59,597 bases of DNA from Paenibacillus sp. (GTDB taxonomy: Bacteria > Bacillota > Bacilli > Paenibacillales > Paenibacillaceae), in the NCBI GenBank assembly GCA_031254035.1, contig JAIRVF010000093.1, positions 1 through 59,597 on the forward strand. The letters are read 5' to 3'. A program made the position numbers and the translations under genes. This document shows positions 44,151 through 53,087 of this stretch, one piece after another. The notes beneath the pieces are model-generated. The model was given only the letters and a program-made list of their open reading frames with translations, was not told the origin of the DNA and did no database searches. Position 1 is the stretch's first letter, and each line of letters begins with the position of its first letter.

Positions 44151-44681
44151 ATGGATGAACGTGAACTGCTTGTTTTGGGACTGCTTATGACGCAAAGTCA
44201 GCACGGATATCAGATTAATGATTTTATTGAGCGAAATTTGGGACAGGTGTCCGATATGAAAAAGGCGACGGCATATTCCATTTTGAAAAGGCTGGACAAA
44301 CAGGGATGTGTAGATGTCACGGTCGAGCAGGAAGGAAATCGGCCTCCGAGACAAATTTATTCGATAACCGAAAAGGGGAAACTTCTTTTTTTTGAATTGC
44401 TCCGTTCTTCCCTTATCCACGCGGAAAATGTAACGCCGGCTGGAGATATCGGGTTGATGTTCATCGATCATCTCGACCGGAAAGATGCGAAGGAATTGCT
44501 GGAGATTAAACTTCGCAAGATAGAGCAGCTTATCGGGATATGTTCCTCGATCCCGGCGCATGAGGAAGGCATTGGGGTCAATCTTGCCTTTAGGCACCGT
44601 CTCGCACTGCTGGAATGCAATAGAAAATTTCTAATGGGAACGATTCAAGAGTTGAATAACTTGATGAAGGATTCCGTTTAA
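44151..44681 (+). CDS. PadR-family transcriptional regulator
   Basis: The 176-residue regulator opens MDERELLVLGLLMTQSQHGY QINDFI, the PadR winged-helix start, followed by TAYSILKRLDKQGCVDVTVE QEGNRPPRQIYSITEKGK (wing) and a C-terminal helical domain (Vir_C-like) for dimerisation. PadR proteins repress detoxification or efflux genes. No obvious target lies beside it, so autoregulation through the dyad at the promoter is the main inference. GAAGGAG precedes ATG 44151. Confidence 0.92.
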   Translation: MDERELLVLGLLMTQSQHGYQINDFIERNLGQVSDMKKATAYSILKRLDKQGCVDVTVEQEGNRPPRQIYSITEKGKLLFFELLRSSLIHAENVTPAGDIGLMFIDHLDRKDAKELLEIKLRKIEQLIGICSSIPAHEEGIGVNLAFRHRLALLECNRKFLMGTIQELNNLMKDSV

Positions 44682-44829
44682 AATTCACGACCGAAAAGAA
44701 AGACTCCCCTATAAAACAAAAGGAACCGTTCCTAAGTAAAATGGCAATACCATTTGCCATGTACAAGGGTGCGGTTTCTTTGTTCTTCAACGTGAAAAAA
44801 CTTTATTTACCCAATGGGTAATTTAGATA

Positions 44830-44860
44830 TTGACCTTCACATGATGTCATCCTTTACACT
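44830..44860 (+). promoter_or_regulatory. MerR-type promoter with 19-bp spacer
   Basis: TTGACC (44830-44835) and TACACT (44855-44860) are 19 bases apart, and the spacer holds an imperfect dyad (CACATGATGTCATC). This is the arrangement activated by MerR-family proteins, and the MerR gene starts 36 bases downstream. Confidence 0.75.
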
Positions 44861-44895
44861 AAATGTACGGCCGTGAAACAAGGAGTTGGTGCCAT

Positions 44896-45267
44896 ATGCA
44901 TATTCGTGAATTATCTCAGCTTACCGGAGCCAGTCTTCGTTCTTTACGTTATTATGAACAGAAGCATCTGTTGACACCGTCCCGTTCAGAAAACGGATAT
45001 CGAATGTATGATGAATTGGATGTGGAGCGAGTCCGGAAGATACAGCTATATTTGAAACTGGGAGTAAGCACGGAAGAGCTCGCGCGACTTTTTCGGAACT
45101 GCGAAGGCTTCTCTGACCATAGTAGCGATCATCAGGCAGAGTGTACAACCTCCTTCTATGAGGAGAGACTTGAGGAGGTCAGACAGCAGATTCAGCTCCT
45201 GCAAGAAGCGGAAGCTCATTTAGAGAGGTTGGTTTTGCATTGGAAACATCGTATTAAACCTAAATAA
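44896..45267 (+). CDS. MerR-family transcriptional regulator
   Basis: The product of about 123 residues has the MerR HTH at its very start (MHIRELSQLTGASLRSLRYY EQKHLLTPSRSENGYRMYDE), a second helix pair (VERVRKIQLYLKLGVSTEEL ARLF) and a long dimerisation helix (RLEEVRQQIQLLQEAEAHLERL). There is no separate effector domain. AAGGAG at 44880-44885 sets the start at ATG 44896. The VOC protein gene follows after 22 bases, forming an operon from the MerR-type promoter. Confidence 0.92.
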   Translation: MHIRELSQLTGASLRSLRYYEQKHLLTPSRSENGYRMYDELDVERVRKIQLYLKLGVSTEELARLFRNCEGFSDHSSDHQAECTTSFYEERLEEVRQQIQLLQEAEAHLERLVLHWKHRIKPK

Positions 45268-45289
45268 CATCGAAAAGAGGAACTATCAT

Positions 45290-45994
45290 ATGCTGCATCT
45301 GGATCACGTAACAATTGCTGTTCGAGATTTACATAATACGATGAATGATATTCAAAAAGCAACAGGCATAGAGTTCTCTAAATCTGTCATCCCTTTTCCA
45401 GGTGCGATTGGACAGGTTGCCTATCTTGGGACTGGTTTTCTTGAACTTATTTCATTAAATGATGCCAATGAGGCATGTACAACACCGCTTGGTGCGGCCT
45501 TTGCCTCCTATGCGTCACAACGGGAAGGGATATTTGGGGTTGCCTTAGAAGCAACAGGCGGATTGCATACAATGATAGATGCCGCTCGCAGCCAGGGTGT
45601 TGATTTCATTGGTCCCAACGTTCAACAAGCGCCGCTTGAGGATGGGACGAGCATTCCATTCAAGACTGCATTCATTGGATCCCATATGCCATGGCTAATC
45701 GAATACGAACGTTCGCGTACCTGGCCTATTCCATATGCTCTATCAGGAGTAGAAATTTATACTAATGACATCAAACGGGATGTATCCGCATATGCTGCCG
45801 CTTATCAACTAGCTGCTTCGACCGGATCAGAAGGAGATGGCCTTAGTCGGAAACTCATACTGGATCGTGGCTGGTTGTCTCTCAAGCATACCGACCAGCC
45901 CGAAAAAGCAGGATTCAACACCATCGTCGTTGATAAGGGAGAAGCCTCGTACCGCATTCAATGCTTAGCTCAGGGAATAAAAGTGACGTCGTAA
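45290..45994 (+). CDS. VOC/glyoxalase-like domain protein (Glyoxalase_3 type)
   Basis: The 234-residue protein opens LHLDHVTIAVRDLHNTMNDI, the usual first strand and helix of a VOC fold with a potential metal-binding His, and continues with GAIGQVAYLGTGFLELISLN and HMPWLIEYERS. The length and second half (SGVEIYTNDIKRDVSAYAAA) fit the Glyoxalase_3 group, whose reactions are mostly unknown. GAGG precedes ATG 45290. It is co-transcribed with the MerR regulator, which suggests induction by a small electrophile or drug that the enzyme acts on or binds. Confidence 0.82.
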   Translation: MLHLDHVTIAVRDLHNTMNDIQKATGIEFSKSVIPFPGAIGQVAYLGTGFLELISLNDANEACTTPLGAAFASYASQREGIFGVALEATGGLHTMIDAARSQGVDFIGPNVQQAPLEDGTSIPFKTAFIGSHMPWLIEYERSRTWPIPYALSGVEIYTNDIKRDVSAYAAAYQLAASTGSEGDGLSRKLILDRGWLSLKHTDQPEKAGFNTIVVDKGEASYRIQCLAQGIKVTS

Positions 45995-46044
45995 AAGGGT
46001 CAATTACCGTCATTTATGTATTCAATACAATTATACAAGGAAGT

Positions 46045-46096
46045 AAAAAAGGTCGAGTTCAGGGAGTAAAGAGGCCCCTGAATTCGACCTTTTTTG
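46045..46096. terminator. bidirectional intrinsic terminator
   Basis: AAAAAAGGTCGAGTTCAGGG pairs with CCCTGAATTCGACCTTTTTT around a 12-nt loop (one mismatch), with T-runs on both strands. It ends both the VOC operon and the convergent YhgE/Pip-type gene. Confidence 0.88.
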
Positions 46097-46175
46097 GTAA
46101 ATGAACAACAGCGATCGTTAGAACATTTCACCGGGTTGCCTTCATCCGTCCAATCATTGGTTCGACTTACATCAT

Positions 46176-48320
46176 TTAATGGATTAATTTGCTCTCCTTG
46201 GCCTTCTTCACAAGACCTGCCGTAAGCTGATTGATGATGCCTTTTAAGGCAAGACCGACAACCAGCGTGATGGCAATGAAGACGCACATGGTCAAAAGAT
46301 CTCTCCATACAATATCCCAAAGTATACCCCCGACCGATTCACGCATCATGCTGATCCCATATGTAAACGGGAGGAATGGGTGGATTGCCCGGAAGAAGGC
46401 CGGCGTGGTCTGGATCGGAAAGGTCCCGCCGGAACCTGCAAGCTGAAGCACGAGCAGCACAACCGCCAGCGCTTTGCCGACATTGCCGAATACCGAAACC
46501 AGCGTATAAACGATGAGGATGAACACCACGCTGTTGATCATGCCGAAGATGATAAACCAAGGCTTATTTACGACATAGGCCCCGAGCAGGAATATGTCCC
46601 CGGTCGTGACGAGAATCGACTGAAGCAGCGCGATCGTGAGGAAGATCAAAAATCTCCCGAGATAAACCTCGAAGTTTCTATACGATTGGTCACTGTGAAT
46701 CTCAGTCGTCACGAGGGATACCAGCAGAGTAGCCCCAACCCATAACGCCAATGTAGAGAAGAATGGTGACATCGCAGAGCCGTAATTCGGAATGGGATAC
46801 AGCTGATTTTCTTTTAGAACGACAGGTTCACCAAAAAATTCGCTTTTCAGCTGGAAATTGTTTTTAAGAAGATTGACCAATTCCTGTAGGCTGCCTTCAG
46901 CTTCAAACTGCCGCATTTTTTTGGTGAGTTCGGTTATTTTGGCTTCAACTCCTGGAAGATCCTTCTGGATCTCACGAATCCCTTCGCTTCCGAGCGTCAG
47001 CCCTTTAGATGCGTCGCTTAGAATTTTTTCTACGTCCGGCACGTTATTCAGCGCATCGTTTAAGACCGTTTTTGTTCTTGCCGCCGTTTGCTGCGCCTTG
47101 CTCAGACCGCTTAAGATCGCCGGTTCAATTTCACTGTCGAAACGGCCAATGATATCGCCGAGGATTCCTGAGATGTCTCCGGAAACCTGATTCAGACGGT
47201 CGACCAAATCGACAGCGGGTTTTTCGCCATTTTTGACGGTAGTGCTGATGCTGCTGACAAGCCCCTTCTGCTGCTGCATTTTATCCTGAACCTGTCGCAG
47301 CTTGGAACTGACGGAACCGATGCGGTTGCCGGTTACTTTGTTTAATTGGTCAAACCAGTTGATAAGCTGGGATTGAACCTTGAGCCCGAGATCAATTCTG
47401 GATGATACAAGGTCTAGCGTATCGGTGACGACGGACGGATCCGCGTTTGTATCCATCAACACAGAAGTAAGCTCCTGCGCCGAAATCGCGGTTTGTTGAA
47501 GCAGAAGAAGGTCCTGTTTTACGTTTGGGGCGATTGTCTTGACCACATCGGAGGATTGGGCTAAAAAGCTGTCTAAGCTGCTTGCCAATTCCCGTCCGTT
47601 TTCCGCGATCTGGGTCACCAATGGAAGATCGGTTTTCGCTTTACTCACAAGCTGATCCGACTTATGTATGTCGTTCGCGGCGACATTGACAACGTGATTG
47701 ATTTCGGGAAAGCTTTTCTCCAATCTAAACACGAGGGAGCGCACCTTTTCGATGGTCGGCAGCTGCTCCTGCAGTTCAATCCCAAGCGTATTGAATATTT
47801 TGAAAATGGTGCCATTGGCTGTTTCAACAAAGTTTTTGCTGACTTCATGAATGATGCCGCTTGCGCCAGAAGATGCAATTTTAGGTGAAATGGCGTTGAT
47901 CTTTTCATTGACGAAATATAATATTTCGGCTTTGGTGGGATTATTAGTGAGCACGGTTGCGATCGTTGCCGAGAAGTTATCGGGGATGACGATGCTGGCA
48001 TAATATTTTCCGTGTTTAGCACCTTTTACTGCATCTTCCTCACTGACGAAACGCCAGCCGAGCTTGTGATTATCTTTCAGGGAATCGATGACTTCATTTC
48101 CCAAATTGATGGGATTGCCCCTGATCGTCGTGCCTTTGTCATTATTGGCGACAGCAATGGGTATCCCCCCGGTGTTGCCGTAAGGATCCCAGGAAGCCTT
48201 GATGTTAAACCACGCATATAAAGAAGGCAATGCGATAAGCCCCAGAATAATCACGAGTGCCGCCCAGTTGGTCACGATATTTCGGACATCTCTGCCGTAA
48301 ATGAGAGCTATATTTTTCAT
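46176..48320 (-). CDS. YhgE/Pip-domain membrane protein
   Basis: The product of about 714 residues has one N-terminal membrane segment (ALVIILGLIALPSLYAWFNI), a large extracytoplasmic region with the YhgE signature (SWDPYGNTGGIPIAVANNDKG; YYASIVIPDNFSATI), long coiled-coil stretches, and a C-terminal ABC-2-permease-like domain with about five membrane segments (from FFSTLALWVGATLLVSLV). Relatives include phage infection protein Pip and type VII secretion-linked YueB. No EssC/WXG100 genes are nearby. ATG 48320 (MKNIALIYG) is preferred over GTG 48338, which overlaps the ribosome binding site AGGTGAGG. Confidence 0.88.
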   Translation of the reverse strand: MKNIALIYGRDVRNIVTNWAALVIILGLIALPSLYAWFNIKASWDPYGNTGGIPIAVANNDKGTTIRGNPINLGNEVIDSLKDNHKLGWRFVSEEDAVKGAKHGKYYASIVIPDNFSATIATVLTNNPTKAEILYFVNEKINAISPKIASSGASGIIHEVSKNFVETANGTIFKIFNTLGIELQEQLPTIEKVRSLVFRLEKSFPEINHVVNVAANDIHKSDQLVSKAKTDLPLVTQIAENGRELASSLDSFLAQSSDVVKTIAPNVKQDLLLLQQTAISAQELTSVLMDTNADPSVVTDTLDLVSSRIDLGLKVQSQLINWFDQLNKVTGNRIGSVSSKLRQVQDKMQQQKGLVSSISTTVKNGEKPAVDLVDRLNQVSGDISGILGDIIGRFDSEIEPAILSGLSKAQQTAARTKTVLNDALNNVPDVEKILSDASKGLTLGSEGIREIQKDLPGVEAKITELTKKMRQFEAEGSLQELVNLLKNNFQLKSEFFGEPVVLKENQLYPIPNYGSAMSPFFSTLALWVGATLLVSLVTTEIHSDQSYRNFEVYLGRFLIFLTIALLQSILVTTGDIFLLGAYVVNKPWFIIFGMINSVVFILIVYTLVSVFGNVGKALAVVLLVLQLAGSGGTFPIQTTPAFFRAIHPFLPFTYGISMMRESVGGILWDIVWRDLLTMCVFIAITLVVGLALKGIINQLTAGLVKKAKESKLIH

Positions 48321-48411
48321 GAAGCTGCAAAACCTCACCTGTCCACGATTTTTTGTTAGTATTTCCTCGGTTCCCGCATGTTAACCACCGCGACACAGAT
48401 GTGAAACATTC

Positions 48412-48939
48412 TTACCAATCCATCCGGCGAACCAAAGAAGTAATGTGGGCAAGATGATGGCGGCCATGCCAAGCGTAAAGGCCCACATGCCGGTCGAGCC
48501 TGATCTTTCCGTTGACGGGATGTACATAGGAACGCTCCCACTCATCTTCTTTTAAAGATTTAAAAAGGAGAACCATACGTGTATGAATACCTTCCAGCAT
48601 CTTAAGGGATAACTCGGGAGCGGGACTCACGGAATCAGGCAGTTCAGCCCATAGATGCTCTTCATAAGGTTTGATGACGGGTTCATCCTCAGTCAGTGCT
48701 AGTTTGACCCGTTGCAGCGCGTTCATATGGCTGTCGGCTAGATGATGCACCACTTGACGTATCGTCCAACCATCAGGCCGATAAGGCGTATCCAGTTGTT
48801 CCTCCGTTAGTCCACTGACTGCGTCCCTCACTTGCCCAGGTAGAGCGCGAAGCTGGTCAATCCAGTAGCTGCGTTCTGCAGGGCTGATTGCCTCAAATGG
48901 TGCAAATTCCCCGATTGGATAACGTAAATCTGTATTCAT
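48412..48939 (-). CDS. YfiT/BstA-like DinB-superfamily metal-dependent protein
   Basis: The product of about 175 residues is a four-helix DinB-like protein closest to Bacillus YfiT and staphylococcal BstA (bacillithiol transferase). Opening residues LRYPIGEFAPFEAISPAERS YW, the first metal His in VVHHLADSHMNALQRVKLAL TED, and the last pair in YAWHGRHHLAHI are all conserved. It may conjugate bacillithiol to electrophiles, which agrees with fosB elsewhere in the window. On the minus strand GGAGG lies 9 bases before ATG 48939; TTG 48945 is too close to it. Confidence 0.85.
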   Translation of the reverse strand: MNTDLRYPIGEFAPFEAISPAERSYWIDQLRALPGQVRDAVSGLTEEQLDTPYRPDGWTIRQVVHHLADSHMNALQRVKLALTEDEPVIKPYEEHLWAELPDSVSPAPELSLKMLEGIHTRMVLLFKSLKEDEWERSYVHPVNGKIRLDRHVGLYAWHGRHHLAHITSLVRRMDW

Positions 48940-49147
48940 TTGCAAATTCCTCCCCGCTAGCGATTTTGAGATTCAACTTCAAGTAAGCCTGTTATTAACT
49001 ATATGTTGATTCTTCCAGCGAAACGATTTTTTTCATAACTTTATCATAAGATCATGCAAATTTTACAGACTTTTTTCGAATTACGAACCAAACGGTTATG
49101 CCATTTGAAGCGTATATAAAGGGTAACAGGTGAGGAGGAAAATTCCA

Positions 49148-49687
49148 GTGGTGGACAAGCAGAAGTTATCCGAAGAGGAGGCGGGGGTTTTATATGAAGC
49201 CCATTCGCCTTATGTCTACGGTATCGCCCTGATGCTGACCCGTTCTCCAGCGATTGCGGACGACATTACGCAGGAGACATTTTTGCGGGTATTCCAGAAA
49301 TATCATACATATGATCCGTCAAGGCCATTAAGACCGTGGTTGTACCGGATTACTGTTAATTTGGTGAAAAGTATGAACCGCAAACAAAAATGGCTTTTGT
49401 TTCAGGATGCATTACCGGAACGACATGATGGGAATACGCTTGAGGATGGTATTGTGAGAAACGAAGGGGAGCGGGAATTGTGGGAAGCAGTTAATGAGCT
49501 TTCTCCTAAAAGAAGGGAAGTTATCATTTTACATTATTATGCCGGATTGACTTTACCGGAGGTGGCTTCGGTGCTTCGTATCCGTGAGGGGACGTGCAAA
49601 TCAAGGTTGCATGAAGCATTGAAAGGACTGCGGAAGAGTGATGTAACAATGGCAATGGGAGTTCCATGCAAGGAGGAGATGCAATGA
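49148..49687 (+). CDS. ECF-type RNA polymerase sigma factor
   Basis: The sigma factor of about 179 residues has region 2 (YVYGIALMLTRSPAIADDIT QETFLRVFQKYHTYDPSRPL RPWLYRITVNLVK) and region 4 (WEAVNELSPKRREVIILHYY AGLTLPEVASVLRIREGTCK SRLHEALKGLRK). AGGAGG at 49133-49138 points to GTG 49148 (or 49151). The next gene overlaps its stop as ATGA and encodes the likely membrane partner, so this is a typical sigma/anti-sigma operon responding to an envelope signal. The promoter it recognises is presumably its own but was not identified. Confidence 0.93.
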   Translation: MVDKQKLSEEEAGVLYEAHSPYVYGIALMLTRSPAIADDITQETFLRVFQKYHTYDPSRPLRPWLYRITVNLVKSMNRKQKWLLFQDALPERHDGNTLEDGIVRNEGERELWEAVNELSPKRREVIILHYYAGLTLPEVASVLRIREGTCKSRLHEALKGLRKSDVTMAMGVPCKEEMQ

Positions 49688-51072
49688 ACCGAGATGTGAT
49701 CCATAGCGATGAAGACTTAAAGCGGCAGGATGCTTTGCTGCGGAACAAAACACAGGAAATGCCGGATCGGCTCGGCAACCTTGTTCCTCCTTCCACGTTT
49801 CAAGCCGTGTGGGACAAACATCATCAGTGTCTCACGCAAAATGTAGTACGTTCCAAGCGCAAAAAACGGTGGAGCTTAGCCGCTTGCGGACTTGTCATGG
49901 TAATGATTGTGGCAGGTGCGGCTGTCTATACTTCGCCTGAAGTCCGCGCCACGTTAGCCAAGTTTCCTTTTATGAAAATGCTTCTGAAAGACGGTGGATT
50001 TGCGGATTATGGTCTCTCACAAATTGAAAAGCAGGATCTAGCGGTCAAGCTCAACCGGTCCATAACGGATCAAAATATTCGTTTTACTCTGGATGAGGTT
50101 TTTTATGACGGAATTCAAATTGTGCTGAACTATGATGTGGAATACTTGAATGCAAAAGGTAAGATCAATGAAAAGGATGCGGGTGTCTACTACGATCTTG
50201 CTATTATCGGAGCCGAACCGGATATGATGAGTACACACAAGTTTACGATACTGAATGATCATGCTTTTATCGGCAGTACGCTCATTGACGCCTATCAATA
50301 TCTGGACGGGTATCAGCTTCGTATGAGCATTTCCCGGATCGGGCAAGTGAAGGGGGATTGGTCGGTTACGATACCTTTATCCGTTTCGAAAACGGATCCC
50401 CACACCAAAACCTTTTTTCCGAACAAGGATTTTGTGATCGATGGGAGGAAAGGAACGGTGGAGCGCATTACCATGTCGCCGGTAACGACACAGGTCGTTA
50501 TTCGTTATGAAGATAAGGATAAAAGAAAGGGAGCTGACCTTGCTTTTAATATAAGAGATAATTTGCAAACATTATTTTATAGCAACGGCGCGTTGGGAGG
50601 CAATGGAAAATATATCGATAACTTTGACCCTCCTTCTGCAATTAACCCATACCCTGAATATATCGAGATTGTCCTGAATAAAAGAGTGCAGATGAATAAT
50701 CTCTTTATACAACATGAAGAAACAGCTACTTTAACGAACAAATTCCCGATTATCCTAAAAGGAGAAAACGGAGGGACGATTTCAATTACCAATGTGGAGT
50801 ATAGCGATGATGGCACGACGTTATATTACGAAGTGAGTGATGCGAAGGACCAGTACCCGGGAATTATGCTAATGGACTCAAAAGAACATTACAACAACGT
50901 AAGCCAGCCTGTCCGAATTGCCAAAGATCGGTTGGCGTTTAAAATGAAATACCCTAAATTGGACATGAGTTCTTCCTTGAAAGTCAAGATATCGACTATT
51001 GAATATAAACCCGCTTACAAGCCGGAACCCCCGGTATTAGTCAAAATACCGCTGGATTGGTCGAAACCTTGA
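49684..51072 (+). CDS. DUF4179-type membrane protein, probable anti-sigma factor
   Basis: The product of about 462 residues has a cytoplasmic N-terminal part (about 1-60), one membrane segment (WSLAACGLVMVMIVAGAAVY TS) and a large extracytoplasmic domain containing the DUF4179 pattern (LNRSITDQNIRFTLDEVFYD GIQIVLNYDVEY). Proteins of this type sit beside ECF sigma factors in Bacillales and are taken to be their anti-sigma or sensor partners. It lacks a zinc-binding ZAS motif, so control of the sigma factor is inferred from position only. AAGGAGG precedes ATG 49684, which overlaps the sigma gene's stop by 4 bases. Confidence 0.85.
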   Translation: MNRDVIHSDEDLKRQDALLRNKTQEMPDRLGNLVPPSTFQAVWDKHHQCLTQNVVRSKRKKRWSLAACGLVMVMIVAGAAVYTSPEVRATLAKFPFMKMLLKDGGFADYGLSQIEKQDLAVKLNRSITDQNIRFTLDEVFYDGIQIVLNYDVEYLNAKGKINEKDAGVYYDLAIIGAEPDMMSTHKFTILNDHAFIGSTLIDAYQYLDGYQLRMSISRIGQVKGDWSVTIPLSVSKTDPHTKTFFPNKDFVIDGRKGTVERITMSPVTTQVVIRYEDKDKRKGADLAFNIRDNLQTLFYSNGALGGNGKYIDNFDPPSAINPYPEYIEIVLNKRVQMNNLFIQHEETATLTNKFPIILKGENGGTISITNVEYSDDGTTLYYEVSDAKDQYPGIMLMDSKEHYNNVSQPVRIAKDRLAFKMKYPKLDMSSSLKVKISTIEYKPAYKPEPPVLVKIPLDWSKP

Positions 51073-51470
51073 TACTACATTTCGATAAAAAAATGGCCCT
51101 GTCTGTAACACTGGCTGTAAAAGTAAAAATAGTGAGTACGTGATGTTTTTTGTGAACGGGAAGGCTCGGGTTCTTCTCAGAGATATAAAGCGAGGCGGCT
51201 GAATAAGTAGAACTTCCTATATGCTACCAACTGAGTTTGCCTCAGATTAAAGACCCCTTAAGTTGGTATTATTAGTCCAACTTAAGGGGTTCACTTCAAT
51301 TTCGAGTTGCTCCTTTAATCCATTCTTAAAATGAAGTGGCAATTGTGATGCACAAGCCCGTACGTAAAGTCCGTAGGTAGTATGTGACAGGGGCTCGGTA
51401 AACATACATTCCAAGGTAATATCAGGTATTTTTTTTGACTTCATGTTACAATTGGGACCAAGGTCATTTT
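51073..51470. other. intergenic stretch with a strong hairpin
   Basis: CCCCTTAAGTTGG and CCAACTTAAGGGG (51252-51290) form a 13-bp perfect stem with a short loop. The T-run is weak on both strands. A minus-strand 65-codon frame (51247-51444) passes through the hairpin and lacks a good ribosome binding site, so it is not accepted as a gene. The promoter of the kinase/regulator operon should lie in 51380-51470 but is not clear. Confidence 0.5.
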
Positions 51471-51482
51471 CGGGAGGGCATT

Positions 51483-52319
51483 ATGTCTTATAAACAAATC
51501 AAATGGATGATATTATTCGTCCCGACCTTAACGGTTGGGTTATGGGAATATGTGCGCCATACGTTATTAATGCCGTATTTATCGATGGAAGCAGGGAATT
51601 TTCTAACTCCCGTATTCGTTTTTCTAATCAGCATGACGCTGCTCAGCCAGCTGTTTAACCGACTCGAGCAGGTCCAAGAGGAATTGAATAAAGAACGTGC
51701 GGAAAATGCGGCGTTAGCCGCCAGAGATTTGCTTGCACGGGAGCTCCATGATGGAATTGCGCAGTCGTTGTTTCTACTTTCCGTGAAGATGGATCGTGCA
51801 GAGCTGCGGCAGAAGGGAGGAGAGGAGCGGTCTGATTTTGAAGAGATGCGCAAGCTGGTTCACGAGGTGAACCGTTATGTGAGACAAGCGATTGCGAATC
51901 TACGTTTTCCGACCCAAATGGATGAAAGGGAATATAAGGATTCCATGGAATCAAGAATTGATCATACAGCCAAGGAAGCATTTATCCATCCGGCAATTCA
52001 ATGGAGCATTCCAGATTCGTCCTTTACGGCCAAGGAAAAGGTCGAACTGCTCGCGTGTATCCGCGAAGCGCTGCTTAATATCCAAAAGCATGCTCACGCC
52101 GACCGTGTATTGGTGACAGGTAGTGGAGATGAACATTCATGGATTGTGAGAATTGACGATAATGGTAGAGGGACATCGCTGGATCCTTTTCACGTAAAGG
52201 ACAGATATGGATTGCGGATAATGAAGGAACGCGCGCTGGAACTGCAATGGCAGGTCGATTTTATTTCGTTGCAGCAGGGAAGTAGGGTTGAGATTCGAAA
52301 AGGGGAGGAGCTAACATGA
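51483..52319 (+). CDS. NarL-type sensor histidine kinase (HisKA_3)
   Basis: The product of about 278 residues has two membrane segments (about 7-27 and 40-57) with almost no external loop, a short coiled coil, the HisKA_3 phospho-acceptor H89 in LARELHDGIAQSLFLLSVKM, and a HATPase_c domain (REALLNIQKHAHADRVLV, then DDNGRG). The lack of an extracellular domain resembles intramembrane-sensing kinases such as LiaS. GGGAGGG precedes ATG 51483. The partner regulator overlaps by 4 bases (ATGA). The neighbouring ECF sigma system suggests a shared envelope theme, but no direct link is visible. Confidence 0.9.
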   Translation: MSYKQIKWMILFVPTLTVGLWEYVRHTLLMPYLSMEAGNFLTPVFVFLISMTLLSQLFNRLEQVQEELNKERAENAALAARDLLARELHDGIAQSLFLLSVKMDRAELRQKGGEERSDFEEMRKLVHEVNRYVRQAIANLRFPTQMDEREYKDSMESRIDHTAKEAFIHPAIQWSIPDSSFTAKEKVELLACIREALLNIQKHAHADRVLVTGSGDEHSWIVRIDDNGRGTSLDPFHVKDRYGLRIMKERALELQWQVDFISLQQGSRVEIRKGEELT

Positions 52320-52993
52320 ACATTTTCCGTGTATTGATTGCAGATGATTCCGCTCACGCTCGTGAAGCGGTGCATGACATTTTGTCAGCTAATGACGCGT
52401 TTGAAATCGTTGGACTAGCTACGAGTGGCGAAGAAGCGATTGCCATGACGGAGAGCCTGATGCCGGATCTTATTCTGATGGATATTCAGATGCAGGGGAT
52501 CGGCGGGCTCGAAGCCACGCGGCAGATCAAGCTTCAATTTCCCTATGTCAAAATCGTGATTATTACCGTATCGGATGACGCCTCACATTTGTTTGAAGCG
52601 CTGAAGCAAGGAGCACAGGGATATTTGCTGAAAAATCTTTCGCCTTCCACCTGGATCGAATACCTGCGGGCGATCATGAGCGACGAGGCTCCGCTGAGCC
52701 GTGAGCTGGCGACGCAAATTCTCAGGGAATTCCCGTTGGCGGTAAATAGTCCAGAGCATCATGAAACGTTGACCAACAGGGAACGTGAAATACTGACCTG
52801 GGTCGCTTCAGGCTTGACGAACAAAGAAATCGCGGCCGAGCTACATATTTCAGACCAAACGGTGAAAAACCATCTGAAAAATATATTGCAAAAACTCCAT
52901 TTGGAGAACCGGGTTCAGCTGACGAGATATGCTTTGGAAAAGGGGCTTGTAGGCCGGAAACCAGGGCTGTTCACCAAGCTTTGGAAGGAATAA
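52316..52993 (+). CDS. NarL/LuxR-family response regulator
   Basis: The 225-residue regulator has a receiver domain with phospho-acceptor D56 (LILMDIQMQG), conserved T/K (IITVSDD; GYLLKNLSP) and a C-terminal LuxR HTH (LTNREREILTWVASGLTNKE IAAELHISDQTVKNHLKNIL). It is expected to be phosphorylated by the kinase encoded immediately upstream, whose stop overlaps its ATG. Target genes are not evident. The terminator follows 25 bases downstream. Confidence 0.94.
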   Translation: MNIFRVLIADDSAHAREAVHDILSANDAFEIVGLATSGEEAIAMTESLMPDLILMDIQMQGIGGLEATRQIKLQFPYVKIVIITVSDDASHLFEALKQGAQGYLLKNLSPSTWIEYLRAIMSDEAPLSRELATQILREFPLAVNSPEHHETLTNREREILTWVASGLTNKEIAAELHISDQTVKNHLKNILQKLHLENRVQLTRYALEKGLVGRKPGLFTKLWKE

Positions 52994-53017
52994 TGATAGT
53001 TTTTTAGCTAAAATAAA

Positions 53018-53060
53018 AAAAGTCCGCCTGCTGTTAAACAACAGTGACGGACTTTCTTTT
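53018..53060 (+). terminator. intrinsic terminator of the two-component operon
   Basis: AAAGTCCG-CCTGCTGTT pairs with AACAGTGA-CGGACTTT around a 4-nt loop and is followed by CTTTTGTT. Confidence 0.8.
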
Positions 53061-53087
53061 GTTACGGACTCTGATTACTTGTTTCTG

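Noticed and set aside
46176..48320. Type VII secretion locus around the YhgE/Pip-type protein
   Set aside because: No WXG100, EssC or toxin genes are found nearby.
51247..51444. Minus-strand frame of 65 codons
   Set aside because: Its C-terminus is the translated arm of a strong hairpin and it has no ribosome binding site. It could not be supported as a gene.
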